Part shown: in pieces, positions 25,777-34,382 of the stretch | How positions within the stretch are numbered: the first letter of the stretch is position 1 | Layout: each line of letters begins with the position of its first letter | Source of the DNA: Modestobacter italicus | GTDB lineage: Bacteria; Actinomycetota; Actinomycetes; Mycobacteriales; Geodermatophilaceae | Assembly (NCBI RefSeq): GCF_019799965.1 | Contig: NZ_JABGCJ010000007.1 | Coordinates: forward strand, 62,001 to 126,000 | DNA length: 64,000 nucleotides | Direction: 5' to 3' | Notes under the pieces: model-generated | What the model saw: the letters and a program-made list of their open reading frames with translations, nothing else | Database searches by the model: none | Told to the model about the DNA's origin: nothing | Program-made: the position numbers and the translations under genes

Positions 25777-26130
25777 TCAGAGCCTCTCGGCGCACGACTG
25801 CGCGGGGAGGCTCTCCCGCGCCCAGGTGGTCAGCTGCTCGAGCACCGGCTTCAGGGACCGGCCGGCCTCGGTCAGCTGGTAGGTCACCGCCACCGGCGGC
25901 CCGTCGTCCACGGTGCGCTGCACCAGCCCGACCGCGGCGAGCTCGGTCAGCCGGTCGGAGAGCACCGAGTCGCTGATCCCGCCCACCGCCCGGCGGAGCC
26001 CGGTGAAGGTCGCCGGGCCACCGGCGAGCACGCCGATGATCAGCCCGTTCCACCGCTTGCCGAGGAAGCCGAACGCGCGCGCCAGCGCGTCGTCACACGC
26101 CTCCGGCGTGTGCACCACGTCCTCGGTCAC
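25777..26130 (-). CDS. HxlR-family regulator, YodB-like redox/quinone sensor
   Basis: 117 residues. The core AFGFLGKRWNGLIIGVLAGGP is strikingly close to the Bacillus quinone-sensing repressor YodB. A cysteine near the N-terminus (Cys 12, in PEACDDAL) corresponds to YodB's sensing Cys 6, and another lies near the C-terminus (Cys 113, QSCAERL), like YodB's paired cysteines. YodB represses the azoreductase gene azoR1; here the divergent neighbour is also an azoreductase. The GTG start follows TACGAT by six bases. This is strong context for a thiol-switch repressor of quinone detoxification, though the mechanism is inferred. Confidence 0.88.
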   Translation of the reverse strand: MTEDVVHTPEACDDALARAFGFLGKRWNGLIIGVLAGGPATFTGLRRAVGGISDSVLSDRLTELAAVGLVQRTVDDGPPVAVTYQLTEAGRSLKPVLEQLTTWARESLPAQSCAERL

Positions 26131-26136
26131 CCGGAC

Positions 26137-26142
26137 ATCGTA
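26137..26142 (-). promoter_or_regulatory. Putative leaderless -10 element (TACGAT) of the hxlR gene
   Basis: TACGAT on the minus strand, six bases before the GTG at 26130. Confidence 0.45.
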
Positions 26143-26172
26143 GAGCGACCGATCGGGGACACTCCTGGAAAC

Positions 26173-26221
26173 GAAGTGCTAGCTTTCTCGAAGTGCTAGC
26201 AATCAGCTAGCTGCTAGCTTC
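26173..26221. promoter_or_regulatory. GCTAGC repeat array, candidate HxlR operator
   Basis: Four GCTAGC cores lie within 50 bases between the divergent hxlR and azoreductase genes. GAAGTGCTAGC occurs at 26173-26183 and again at 26190-26200, 17 bases apart. GCTAGC follows at 26206-26211 and GCTAGCTTC at 26213-26221, the last being inverted to the first two. It ends just before the azoreductase ribosome binding site, so bound repressor would block that gene. Confidence 0.65.
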
Positions 26222-26236
26222 AAAGGAGTGCATGCC

Positions 26237-26890
26237 ATGTCGCTGTTCCGTCTGGACGCCAGCATCCGGGTCGAGGGATCCGCCAGCCGCGAGATCGCCG
26301 ACATCGTCGAGCGTGAGTGGCGGGCCGGGAACCCCGACGCCCCGGTCACCCGCCGGCACGTCGGCACCGAGCCGTTGCCCGCGAGCGCGTGGGGCGCCGC
26401 CGTCGCCGGGTCCTACCTCCCGGCCGAGCAGCGGACACCGGAGCAGGCAGACGCCCTGACCCTGGCAGCGACGCTGACCGACGAGCTCGTCGACGCCGAG
26501 GCCATGCTCTTCGCCGTCCCCCTGTACAACTTCGGCGTCTCCCAGCACGTCAAGACCTGGGTCGACCTCGTGATCACCGACCCGCGGATGGGCCCGCGTG
26601 CCGAGCCCCCGCTGGCCGGGAAGCCGGCCGTGCTGGCCGTCGTCCGCGGCGGCAACTACAGCGCCGGCACCCCGCGCGAGGGCTGGGACCACGCCACCTC
26701 CTGGCTGCGGCGCATCCTGGCCGACGTCTGGCAGCTGGACCTCCGGGTGGTCGAGCGCGACTTCACCCTGGTCGGGGTCAACCCGGCACTGGACTCCTTC
26801 ACCGAGCTGGCCGCCGAGCTCAAGGCCACCGCCGAGCGGGAGGCCGCCGAGCACGGCCGGCTGCTCAGCAGCGCCCGCGTCCCCGCCTGA
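26237..26890 (+). CDS. azoR: FMN-dependent NADH:quinone/azo oxidoreductase
   Basis: 217 residues of flavodoxin-like fold. The N-terminal LFRLDASIRVEGSASREIAD is the FMN phosphate loop; PLYNFGVSQHVKTWVDLVI and VVRGGNYSAGTPREG are typical AzoR motifs contacting the flavin. The enzyme reduces quinones and azo dyes by two electrons with NADH. The ATG at 26237 is preferred: AAAGGAG lies nine bases upstream, and GTG 26228 overlaps that site. Probably repressed by the divergent HxlR protein. Confidence 0.92.
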   Translation: MSLFRLDASIRVEGSASREIADIVEREWRAGNPDAPVTRRHVGTEPLPASAWGAAVAGSYLPAEQRTPEQADALTLAATLTDELVDAEAMLFAVPLYNFGVSQHVKTWVDLVITDPRMGPRAEPPLAGKPAVLAVVRGGNYSAGTPREGWDHATSWLRRILADVWQLDLRVVERDFTLVGVNPALDSFTELAAELKATAEREAAEHGRLLSSARVPA

Positions 26891-26905
26891 GCCATGACGT
26901 CCGTA

Positions 26906-26929
26906 CCCCGGCTCAGCGCAGCGCCGGGG
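26906..26929. terminator. Possible bidirectional terminator hairpin
   Basis: CCCCGGC and GCCGGGG can pair around a ten-base loop between the ends of the convergent azoreductase and acetyltransferase genes. It overlaps the last codons of the latter and has no U-tract, as is usual in high-GC actinobacteria. Confidence 0.35.
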
Positions 26930-27464
26930 GCGGGTCGTCGGACAGCCGGGACCAGATGAACTCGTCGTGCTTCACGCCGTCCCCGTAGCGGTAGGACCGG
27001 CGCAGCCTGCCCTCGCGGGTGAACCCCGCCCTCGCCGCGACGCGGCCCGACGCCTCGTTCTCCACCGCGTGGTAGAGCTCCACCCGGTCGATGCCGGCGT
27101 CGAAGGCCCAGCGGCAGACCGCATCCGCTGCCCGTGCGGCCACGCGGCGGCCCCGGGCGGCCGGCGCGACCCAGTAGCCCAGCTGCGCATCGCCCTGCAC
27201 CCGGTCGACCGAGTGCAGCGACACCGACCCGAGCAACGTCCCCACGGCGTCGGTCACCGCCCAGGACGCCCGGTCACCACCGCTCCAGTCGGCCAGCCGG
27301 GCGACCATCTCGCGCACCTCCTCCCGGGAGCCGAAGCCGCGCGCGTTCCACTGCCGCAGCGCGGGGTCCGCGGCGAGCGCCCAGACCGCCACCTCGTCCT
27401 CGGTCCGCCACGGCCGCAGCACCAGCTCGTCCACTCCGAGGGTGCACGGCTCCGGGCCGCTCAC
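26913..27464 (-). CDS. GNAT family N-acetyltransferase (RimJ/RimL type)
   Basis: 183 residues. LVLRPWRTEDEVAVWALA opens the fold, GYWVAPAARGRRVAARAAD holds the acetyl-CoA pyrophosphate loop (R-G-R-x-A variant), and VELYHAVENEASGRVAARAG FTREG is the family C-terminal motif. The GTG start overlaps the stop of the GntR-UTRA gene (GTGA), making this the last gene of the amino-sugar operon. Acetylation of an amino sugar or peptide is possible, but RimJ/RimL members also act on proteins; substrate unknown. Confidence 0.88.
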   Translation of the reverse strand: MSGPEPCTLGVDELVLRPWRTEDEVAVWALAADPALRQWNARGFGSREEVREMVARLADWSGGDRASWAVTDAVGTLLGSVSLHSVDRVQGDAQLGYWVAPAARGRRVAARAADAVCRWAFDAGIDRVELYHAVENEASGRVAARAGFTREGRLRRSYRYGDGVKHDEFIWSRLSDDPPPALR

Positions 27465-28231
27465 CCCTGCCCCAGCTCGACGGTCATCGCCACCTCGTAC
27501 CGGTCACCGCGATAGGTGGACCGGGCGTGCTCGACCGGCCGCCCGGCGCTGTAGGACACCCGGTCGAACACCAGCACCGGCCGGGACGCCGACAGCCCCA
27601 GCAGGACGGCGGTCCCGCGGTCCACCTCCGCTGCCCGCACCGTCTGCTCGGCCCGGTCGATCGTGCAGCCGTACCGCTCGGCGAGCAACGTGTACAGCGA
27701 GCCGGTCAGGTCGGCGTCCGCCAGGTCCGGCAGCACCGCGACCGGGTACCAGCCGTCGTCCACCGACATCGGCTGGTCGTCGGCCAGCCGCAGCCGGCGC
27801 ACGTGCCAGGCCCGCTCCCCCGCGGCCAGCTCCAGCGCCTCGCGGGTCGCCGGCGGCGGCACCGCCCGGTCCACCGCCAGGACGACGGTGCCCGGCCGGA
27901 GCCCCAGCCGGCGCATGTCGGAGTGGAAGGAGGCCAGGTGCAGCCGGGACCGGGCGGCCCGCTCCGCCACGAACGTGCCCTTGCCGCGCACCCGCACCAG
28001 CACGCCCTCGCTGACCAGCTGGCCGATCGCCTCCCGCACGGTGATCCGGCTGACCCCGTGCTCGATGCACAGCTGGCGCTCGCCGGGCAGCGGCGCCCCC
28101 GCCGGCAGCCGGGCGGCCAGCTCGGACAGCCGGGCCCGCAGCTGCTCGTGCTTGGGCACCACGCCGTCCACGATCAGCGCGGCAGCGCCCTCATCAGCCA
28201 CGCCCTCATCAGCCACGCCCTCATCAGCCAC
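27461..28231 (-). CDS. dasR: GntR/UTRA-family regulator, DasR/NagR-like
   Basis: 256 residues. Winged helix at about 27-90 (PAGAPLPGERQLCIEHGVSR ITVREAIGQL, RVRGKGTFVAE), UTRA effector domain from about 100 (LRLADDQPMSVDDGWYPV, AEQTVRAAEVDRG). DasR/NagR proteins bind glucosamine-6-P or GlcNAc-6-P and repress amino-sugar uptake, and here the gene lies directly downstream of nagB. The N-terminus is a repeat, (ADEGV)-type, encoded by a 15-base tandem repeat that supplies several alternative GTG starts (28231, 28216, 28201). The symbol is by homology and context, not proof of orthology. Confidence 0.85.
   Translation of the reverse strand: MADEGVADEGVADEGAAALIVDGVVPKHEQLRARLSELAARLPAGAPLPGERQLCIEHGVSRITVREAIGQLVSEGVLVRVRGKGTFVAERAARSRLHLASFHSDMRRLGLRPGTVVLAVDRAVPPPATREALELAAGERAWHVRRLRLADDQPMSVDDGWYPVAVLPDLADADLTGSLYTLLAERYGCTIDRAEQTVRAAEVDRGTAVLLGLSASRPVLVFDRVSYSAGRPVEHARSTYRGDRYEVAMTVELGQG
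28186..28230 (-). repeat. Three perfect 15-bp tandem repeats over the dasR-like start codon
   Basis: The unit CGCCCTCATCAGCCA (plus strand) occurs exactly at 28186-28200, 28201-28215 and 28216-28230, and a partial unit follows. Read on the minus strand, each unit contains GATGAGGGC before GTG, so every copy brings its own Shine-Dalgarno-like sequence and potential start codon. Copy number would add or remove five residues (V-A-D-E-G). Confidence 0.9.
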
Positions 28232-28256
28232 GCCCTCCCCGGCCGGGTTCAGCGGG

Positions 28257-29054
28257 TCACCACCCCTGGGCGGTCAGCTTGTGGCTGAGGACGTACCGGT
28301 AGTAGTCGGCCCGGGCCAGCTGCGCACCGGCGGCCTCGTCGACGACGAGGGTGACGTGCCGGTGCAGCTGGAGCACCGATGCCGGGCAGGACGCCGTCAA
28401 CGGCCCCTCCACCGCCGCGGCGATGGCCTCCGCCTTGGCCTCCCCCGTCGCGACCAGCACCAGGTGCTCGGCGCCCAGGATCGTGCCCAGCCCCTGGGTG
28501 ATCACGTGCCGGGGCACCGCGTCGACGTCGTCGCCGAAGAACCGCGCGTTGTCCAGGCGGGTCTGCTCGGTCAGCGTCTTGACCCGGGTGCGGCTGGCCA
28601 GCGACGAACCGGGCTCGTTGAACCCCAGGTGCCCGTTCGCGCCGATGCCGAGCACCTGCACCGCCACCGGCCCGGCGGCCAGCAGCCGCTCCTCGTAGTC
28701 CCGGGCGGCCTGCAGCGGGTCGGCGGCCGCGCCGTCCGGGCCGTGCACCACCGCCGGGTCGAGCCCGAGCTCGTCGGTCAGCTCCCGGCGGATCACCTCC
28801 CGATAGCTCTCCGGGTGACCGGCGGGCAGGCCGACGTACTCGTCGAGCAGGAACGCCTGGACGCCGTCGAAGGACAGCCCCTCCTCCCGGTGCCGGCGCA
28901 GCAGCTCGCGGTAGGCCAGCAGCGGCGAGGACCCGGTGGCCAGGCCCAGCACCACCGGCCCGCCGCGGCCCAGCGCGGTCAGCACCGACCCGGCGACGGC
29001 GTCGGCGACGACCCGCCCGCAGTCCTCGGCGGTGGGCAGCAGGACGACCTCCAC
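28257..29054 (-). CDS. nagB: Glucosamine-6-phosphate deaminase
   Basis: 265 residues. Key motifs: LATGSSPLLAYREL (phosphate site), FLLDEYVGLP with the catalytic Asp, GIGANGHLGFNEPGSSL with the ring-opening His, and SRTRVKTL. The enzyme converts glucosamine-6-P to fructose-6-P and ammonia. The GTG at 29054 lies two bases after the nagA stop, with AGGAGAG upstream inside nagA. Allosteric residues of the E. coli hexamer cannot be assessed here. Confidence 0.95.
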   Translation of the reverse strand: MEVVLLPTAEDCGRVVADAVAGSVLTALGRGGPVVLGLATGSSPLLAYRELLRRHREEGLSFDGVQAFLLDEYVGLPAGHPESYREVIRRELTDELGLDPAVVHGPDGAAADPLQAARDYEERLLAAGPVAVQVLGIGANGHLGFNEPGSSLASRTRVKTLTEQTRLDNARFFGDDVDAVPRHVITQGLGTILGAEHLVLVATGEAKAEAIAAAVEGPLTASCPASVLQLHRHVTLVVDEAAGAQLARADYYRYVLSHKLTAQGW

Positions 29055-29056
29055 GG

Positions 29057-30211
29057 TCAGCTCTCCTCTCGGTGCACCCACACACCGGCCCGCAGGACGG
29101 CGGTGGGGTTCAGTTCGGGGTCGGTGACCAGCACGTCGGCCCGCCGGCCCGGGGCCAGCTCGCCGACATCCTCCCGGCCCAGCACCCGGGCCGGGGTGGC
29201 GGTCGCCGAACGGACGGCGTCGGCCAGGGGAACTCCCGCAGCCACGGTCGACCGGACGACGTCCACCAGCCGGGCGGTGCCGCCGGCGATGGCACCCGAC
29301 CCGCCGGTGAGCCGGGCGACGCCGTCACGCACCGCCACCGGCAGCGACCCGAGGTGGTAGTCGCCGTCGGCCATCCCGGCGGCGGCCATCGCGTCTGTGA
29401 CCAGGACGATCGCGCCCGGGCCGACCAGGTCGAAGACCATCGCCACCGTCTCCGGTGCCAGGTGCACGCCGTCGGCGACCAGCTCGACCACCAGCTCGCC
29501 GCGCGCCGCGGCGGCCAGGCAGGCGGCGACCGGCCCGGGCGACCGGGACAGCAGCGGCGGCATGCCGTTGAACAGGTGGGTCGCCGAGAGCCGGCCACCG
29601 GAGGCCGCCGACCGGACAGCGGCGGTCACCTCGGCCGCGCCGGCGTCAGTGTGCCCGAAGCTGGGCAGCGCCCCGTGCGCGCGGAGCAGCTCGACCAGCT
29701 CCGCCCGGTGCGCGACCTCCGGGGCCAGCGTCATCGAGACGACCGCCCCGCGCCCGAGGGTCAGCAGCTCGGCCAGCAGCGCCGGGTCTCCCGGCACCAG
29801 GGCAGCCGGGTCCTGGGCGCCGCACCGGGCGACGGAGAGGAACGGCCCCTCCAGGTGCACCCCGGCCAGCTCGCCGGCCTCCACCAGCGGGGCGAGCACG
29901 GCCAGCCGCTCCCGCAGCACCGCGGCCGGGGCGGAGACCAGGCTGGCCACCAGCGTCGTCGTCCCGTGTGCCCGGTGGTGGGCGGCCGCGGCGCGCACGC
30001 CGGCGACGTCCGCGTCGGGGAAGCCGTGGCCGGCAGCCCCGTGGCAGTGCAGGTCGACCAGGCCGGGGAGCAGCAACGTCCCGGGCGCGGCGGGCGGCAG
30101 CTGACCGGTCCAGGCGGACGCCGGGCCGGCGAACGCGACCCGGTCGCCGGCGACGGCGAGCACACCGTCGTCGACGACCGAGCCGCCGGTGACCAGCCGG
30201 CCCCGCAGCAC
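29057..30211 (-). CDS. nagA: N-acetylglucosamine-6-phosphate deacetylase
   Basis: 384 residues of the amidohydrolase fold. Metal and catalytic motifs: LPGLVDLHCHGAAGHGFPD, GVHLEGPFLS, FGHTDA, LSATHLFNGM and the catalytic Asp in VLVTDAMAAAG. Removes acetate from GlcNAc-6-P before NagB. The GTG at 30211 is the best start (18 bases after the EIIC stop); the open frame continues upstream across the EIIC gene but without homology. Confidence 0.93.
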   Translation of the reverse strand: MLRGRLVTGGSVVDDGVLAVAGDRVAFAGPASAWTGQLPPAAPGTLLLPGLVDLHCHGAAGHGFPDADVAGVRAAAAHHRAHGTTTLVASLVSAPAAVLRERLAVLAPLVEAGELAGVHLEGPFLSVARCGAQDPAALVPGDPALLAELLTLGRGAVVSMTLAPEVAHRAELVELLRAHGALPSFGHTDAGAAEVTAAVRSAASGGRLSATHLFNGMPPLLSRSPGPVAACLAAAARGELVVELVADGVHLAPETVAMVFDLVGPGAIVLVTDAMAAAGMADGDYHLGSLPVAVRDGVARLTGGSGAIAGGTARLVDVVRSTVAAGVPLADAVRSATATPARVLGREDVGELAPGRRADVLVTDPELNPTAVLRAGVWVHREES

Positions 30212-30228
30212 GGGGCCCTGTTCGTCGG

Positions 30229-31515
<1,287 letters not shown>

Positions 31516-31621
31516 GTGCGGTCTCCAGGGGACGTGCGCGGGCTGGGGTCGTCGCGACGGCGCGACCTGCTGGCAGAGCTGTTCGCCAGTCATTCCCTCG
31601 GGCGTCGGGCAACAGGTACCG

Positions 31622-31637
31622 TCCGGTCATGACCAGT
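31622..31637. promoter_or_regulatory. Candidate DasR-responsive element (dre)
   Basis: TCCGGTCATGACCAGT matches the published dre consensus ACTGGTCTAGACCAGT at 12 of 16 positions, with a perfect GGTC-N2-GACC core. It lies in the 247-base gap between the divergent PTS arms, so one site could control EIIC-nagA-nagB-dasR leftward and EIIB-EIIA rightward. Confidence 0.6.
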
Positions 31638-31762
31638 TGACCGGGGAGGATGGCGGGCGCGACACGGCCCTGTCAACACCCTGGACGCGAGGCCGGCGAG
31701 CCGCTTCCCTGGAGCGCTCGCAGGCAGTGGTGCGACCCCCGGGTCGCCGAGAGGAGACCCCC

Positions 31763-31993
31763 ATGGGCAAGGCCGAGCAGATCGTCGCCGGACTGGGCGG
31801 AGCAGCCAACATCGAGGACGTCGAGGGCTGCATCACCCGACTGCGCACCGAGGTCAAGGACCCGTCACTGGTCGACCAGACCGCGCTCAAGCAGGCCGGG
31901 GCGCACGGCGTCCTGGTCGCCGGGACGATCGTCCAGGTCGTCGTCGGTCCGGAGGCGGACTCGCTGGCCGACGACGTCAACGACCTGCTGTGA
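31763..31993 (+). CDS. PTS EIIB component, glucose/GlcNAc type
   Basis: 76 residues, a free-standing IIB domain. The phosphorylated cysteine (Cys 23) is in DVEGCITRLRTEVKDPSLVD, the classical glucose-family sequence. It passes phosphate from IIA to the incoming sugar in EIIC. GAGGAG lies seven to eight bases before the ATG. The stop overlaps the EIIA start (GTGA). Confidence 0.92.
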   Translation: MGKAEQIVAGLGGAANIEDVEGCITRLRTEVKDPSLVDQTALKQAGAHGVLVAGTIVQVVVGPEADSLADDVNDLL

Positions 31994-32466
31994 CGCAGGC
32001 GGGCCTGCGCGTCGCGGCGCCGCTGGCCGGCACCGTCGTCCCGATGGCCGACGTGCCCGACCCGGTGTTCGCCGCGTCACTGGTCGGCGCGGGCGTCGCG
32101 GTCGAGCCGGCGCCGGACGCCGGGTCGGTGGACGTGCTCGCCCCGGTGACCGGGCGGCTGCTCAAGGTGCACCCGCACGCGTTCATCGTGCTGACCCCGG
32201 CGGGCCAGGGCGTGCTGGTGCACGTCGGGCTGGACACGGTGAAGCTCGCCGGTGCGCCGTTCACCCTGCACGTCACCGAGGGCGACGAGGTGGCCGTCGG
32301 CGACCGGGTGGTGACCGTGGACCTGGCCGCGGTGCGGGCGGCCGGCCTGTCGCCGGTCAGCCCGGTCGTGGTGATGGACGCCGCCGCGGAGACGGTGCCG
32401 CCGGTCACCGTGGGCCGGGCCGTGGTCGCCGGCGACCCGCTGTTCACCTGGCCCGCGCAGGGCTGA
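31990..32466 (+). CDS. crr: PTS EIIA component, glucose type
   Basis: 158 residues, crr-like. The two active-site histidines are in KVHPHAF (61/63) and VHVGLDTVKL (His 78, the phosphorylated residue). LAPVTGRLLKV and LHVTEGDEVAVGDRVVTVDL are standard EIIA-Glc segments. Receives phosphate from HPr and passes it to the EIIB coded just upstream. GTG start in a four-base overlap. Confidence 0.93.
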   Translation: MTQAGLRVAAPLAGTVVPMADVPDPVFAASLVGAGVAVEPAPDAGSVDVLAPVTGRLLKVHPHAFIVLTPAGQGVLVHVGLDTVKLAGAPFTLHVTEGDEVAVGDRVVTVDLAAVRAAGLSPVSPVVVMDAAAETVPPVTVGRAVVAGDPLFTWPAQG

Positions 32467-32470
32467 GCGC

Positions 32471-32476
32471 TACCGT
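32471..32476 (+). promoter_or_regulatory. Putative leaderless -10 element (TACCGT)
   Basis: TACCGT lies six bases before the GTG of the thioesterase gene, directly after the EIIA stop. Confidence 0.45.
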
Positions 32477-32482
32477 CCGGCC

Positions 32483-32992
32483 GTGACCGATCGCGAACGC
32501 ACCTTCGCCTGGGGCGACCCGATGCAGACCGCCACCGCTGCCCGCTCCGCCGCCGGGGTGGACGTGTTGCGCGCCGTAGTGGCCGGGGAGCTGCCCGGGC
32601 CGCCGATCGCCGCGACGATGGGCTTCGACTTGGTCGAGGTGGAGGAGGGCCGGGTCGTCTTCGCGTTCGAGCCGGCCGAGTACCACTACAACCCGATCGG
32701 CTCGGTGCACGGCGGCGTCTACGCCACCCTGCTGGACTCCGCCGCCGGCTGCGCCGTCCACTCGATGCTGCCGGCCGGCGTCGGCTACACCAGCCTGGAC
32801 CTGACGGTGAAGTTCCTCCGGGCGATCACCCTGGACACCGGCCGGGTGACCTGCGAGGGCTCGGTGACCCACCTGGGCAGCCGGACGGCGCTGGCCGAGG
32901 CGAAGCTGCTCGACGCGACCGGCCGACTGCTCGGCACCGCGGTGAGCAGCATCCTGCTCATCCGCCCCCAGCCCGGCGCTGCAGTCGGCTGA
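32483..32992 (+). CDS. PaaI-family hotdog thioesterase
   Basis: 169 residues. The hotdog core includes NPIGSVHGGVYATLLDSAAG, with the His-Gly-Gly and acidic residues that line the active site, and VKFLRAITLDTGRVTCEG. The family hydrolyses acyl-CoA thioesters, often aromatic (PaaI-like). The start GTG at 32483 follows TACCGT by six bases, so this is probably its own transcript rather than the end of the PTS operon. Confidence 0.88.
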   Translation: MTDRERTFAWGDPMQTATAARSAAGVDVLRAVVAGELPGPPIAATMGFDLVEVEEGRVVFAFEPAEYHYNPIGSVHGGVYATLLDSAAGCAVHSMLPAGVGYTSLDLTVKFLRAITLDTGRVTCEGSVTHLGSRTALAEAKLLDATGRLLGTAVSSILLIRPQPGAAVG

Positions 32993-33007
32993 CCCCCGGG
33001 GTCCGAC

Positions 33008-33073
33008 TGCGCAGTCGTGGTCGTCGCACGCGGCGTGTCACACCGTGTCGGCGACCACGACCACGACTGCGCA
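33008..33073. terminator. Long inverted repeat between convergent genes
   Basis: TGCGCAGTCGTGGTCGT (33008-33024) is the exact reverse complement of 33057-33073, around a 32-base loop. The left arm also lies in a smaller palindrome, GACTGCGCAGTC. It sits between the end of the thioesterase gene (32992) and the end of the VOC gene (33091). A bidirectional terminator is the simplest reading; a repetitive palindromic element is also possible. Confidence 0.6.
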
Positions 33074-33090
33074 CTCGACGAGCCGGAGCC

Positions 33091-33603
33091 TCAGACGGGC
33101 ACGCTGACGCCGATGCCGCCGCGCGTCTGGGCGCCGTAGCGGGCGATCTCGGCGTCCAGGTCCAGTGGCCGGGTCGTTGCGCCCAGCGCCTGGACGTCGG
33201 GGGTGATCAGGTCGGCCGGCAGCAGCCAGGAGACCTCGAACTCGATCCCGTCGGGGTCCTGGGCGTACAGCGCCTTCGTCGTGGCGTGGTCGGAGGCGCC
33301 GGCCAGGGCGCCGGCGTCGGCCAGCGCGCCGCGGATCCGGGCCAGCTCGGCGAGGGTGTCGACCTCCCAGGCCAGGTGGTACAGCCCGACGGTGCTGCGC
33401 CCGGCACCCGAGGGTCCCGCCTGCGGGCCGACCGCGAACAGGCCCAGGTCGTGGTCGTTGGTCGACCCCTCGGCCTGCAGGAACACCGCCCGGCCGGGCA
33501 TCTCCGTCTTCACCCGGAAGCCCAGGACGTCGCGGTAGAAGGCGGCGCTGCGGTCTACGTCCCGGACGAAGAGGACGGCGTGGTTGAGGCGCTGGACGGG
33601 CAC
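33091..33603 (-). CDS. VOC-family (glyoxalase/dioxygenase-like) protein
   Basis: 170 residues. The two-beta-alpha-beta layout of vicinal-oxygen-chelate proteins is seen: LNHAVLFVRDVDRSAAFYRD with a first metal histidine, YHLAWEVDTLAELARIRGAL with a second, and a glutamate in PDGIEFEVSWL. These would bind one metal. Substrate not evident; extradiol dioxygenase-like and glyoxalase-like members share this layout. GTG start with AGGAG upstream. A small TTGA-N4-TCAA palindrome lies about 50 bases upstream. Confidence 0.85.
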   Translation of the reverse strand: MPVQRLNHAVLFVRDVDRSAAFYRDVLGFRVKTEMPGRAVFLQAEGSTNDHDLGLFAVGPQAGPSGAGRSTVGLYHLAWEVDTLAELARIRGALADAGALAGASDHATTKALYAQDPDGIEFEVSWLLPADLITPDVQALGATTRPLDLDAEIARYGAQTRGGIGVSVPV

Positions 33604-33649
33604 GGTGCACTCCTGCTGGTCGGCGAGGAGGTCAGTCTGCGCCTATTTA

Positions 33650-33663
33650 CTTGATGATTCAAG
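33650..33663. promoter_or_regulatory. Small palindrome CTTGA-TGAT-TCAAG
   Basis: A perfect five-base inverted repeat in an unusually AT-rich patch between the end of clpP and the VOC gene. It may be the operator of the VOC gene (MarR-type sites look like this) or merely part of its promoter. No regulator is coded alongside. Confidence 0.3.
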
Positions 33664-33674
33664 CAAGCCGCCGG

Positions 33675-34283
33675 TCAGGCCGTCACCGGCGGACTCCCGG
33701 GGAGCCCGGACACGTCGCGGAGCACGTGGTCGATGAGGCCGTACTCCTGGGCCTCGGTCGCGGTGAACCAGCGGTCGCGGTCGGAGTCGCGCTCGACCTG
33801 CTCGACGGTCTGGCCCGAGTGGTGCGCCTGCAGCTCGTTGAGCTGGCGCTTGAGCCGCCGGAGCATCTCGGCCTGGATGCCGATGTCGGCCGCGGTACCG
33901 CCCAGACCGGCGGAGGGCTGGTGCATCATCACCCGCGCGTGCGGCAAGGCGTACCGCTTGCCCGGCGTGCCGGCGGTGAGCAGGAACTGACCCATCGACG
34001 CGGCCATGCCCATCGCGTAGGTCGCCACGTCGCAGTCGACGAACTGCATGGTGTCGTAGACGGCCATCCCGCCGCCCACCGCGCCACCGGGTGAGTTGAT
34101 GTAGAGGTGGATGTCGCGCTTCGGGTCCTCGGCGGACAGCAGCAGCATCTGCGCGGCGATCTGGTTCGCGATCGCGTCGTCCACCTCCTGGCCGAGGAAG
34201 ACGATCCGCTCGCTCAGCAACCGGTCGTAGACCGCGTCGCCGAGGGTCGTGGTCGTGGCCGCGCGGAGCTGTGGGGTGGTCAT
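33675..34283 (-). CDS. clpP: ATP-dependent Clp protease proteolytic subunit
   Basis: 202 residues. Catalytic triad: Ser 96 in GMAASMGQF, His 121 in MMHQPSAG, Asp 170 in RDSDRDRWF. The INSPGG motif and the handle helix [17 protein letters not shown] are present. The gene is solitary: no second clpP, clpX or tig follows, so it is likely an extra paralogue beside the main clpP1P2 operon expected in actinobacteria. Start at 34283, with GGAGAG upstream. Confidence 0.93.
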   Translation of the reverse strand: MTTPQLRAATTTTLGDAVYDRLLSERIVFLGQEVDDAIANQIAAQMLLLSAEDPKRDIHLYINSPGGAVGGGMAVYDTMQFVDCDVATYAMGMAASMGQFLLTAGTPGKRYALPHARVMMHQPSAGLGGTAADIGIQAEMLRRLKRQLNELQAHHSGQTVEQVERDSDRDRWFTATEAQEYGLIDHVLRDVSGLPGSPPVTA

Positions 34284-34328
34284 CGGTGCTCTCCTGTCGC
34301 CGTCGGGCTGGACGACCCCCACTCAAGT

Positions 34329-34355
34329 GCGACACGGCCAGGAATGGCGACACGG
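34329..34355. repeat. Direct repeat GCGACACGG upstream of clpP
   Basis: GCGACACGG occurs at 34329-34337 and 34347-34355, 18 bases apart, with AATGG after the second. It lies between the clpP start and the CGC-N5-GCG palindrome, so it may contribute to clpP control. Confidence 0.35.
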
Positions 34356-34363
34356 AATGGCTC

Positions 34364-34382
34364 ATTGCGCAGTCCGCGCAAT
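34364..34382. promoter_or_regulatory. CGC-N5-GCG palindrome, candidate ClgR-type operator
   Basis: ATTGCGC-AGTCC-GCGCAAT is a perfect seven-base inverted repeat about 80 bases upstream of clpP. Its CGC-N5-GCG core is that of ClgR, the activator of clp genes in actinobacteria, although the flanking bases differ from the consensus. Confidence 0.4.
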
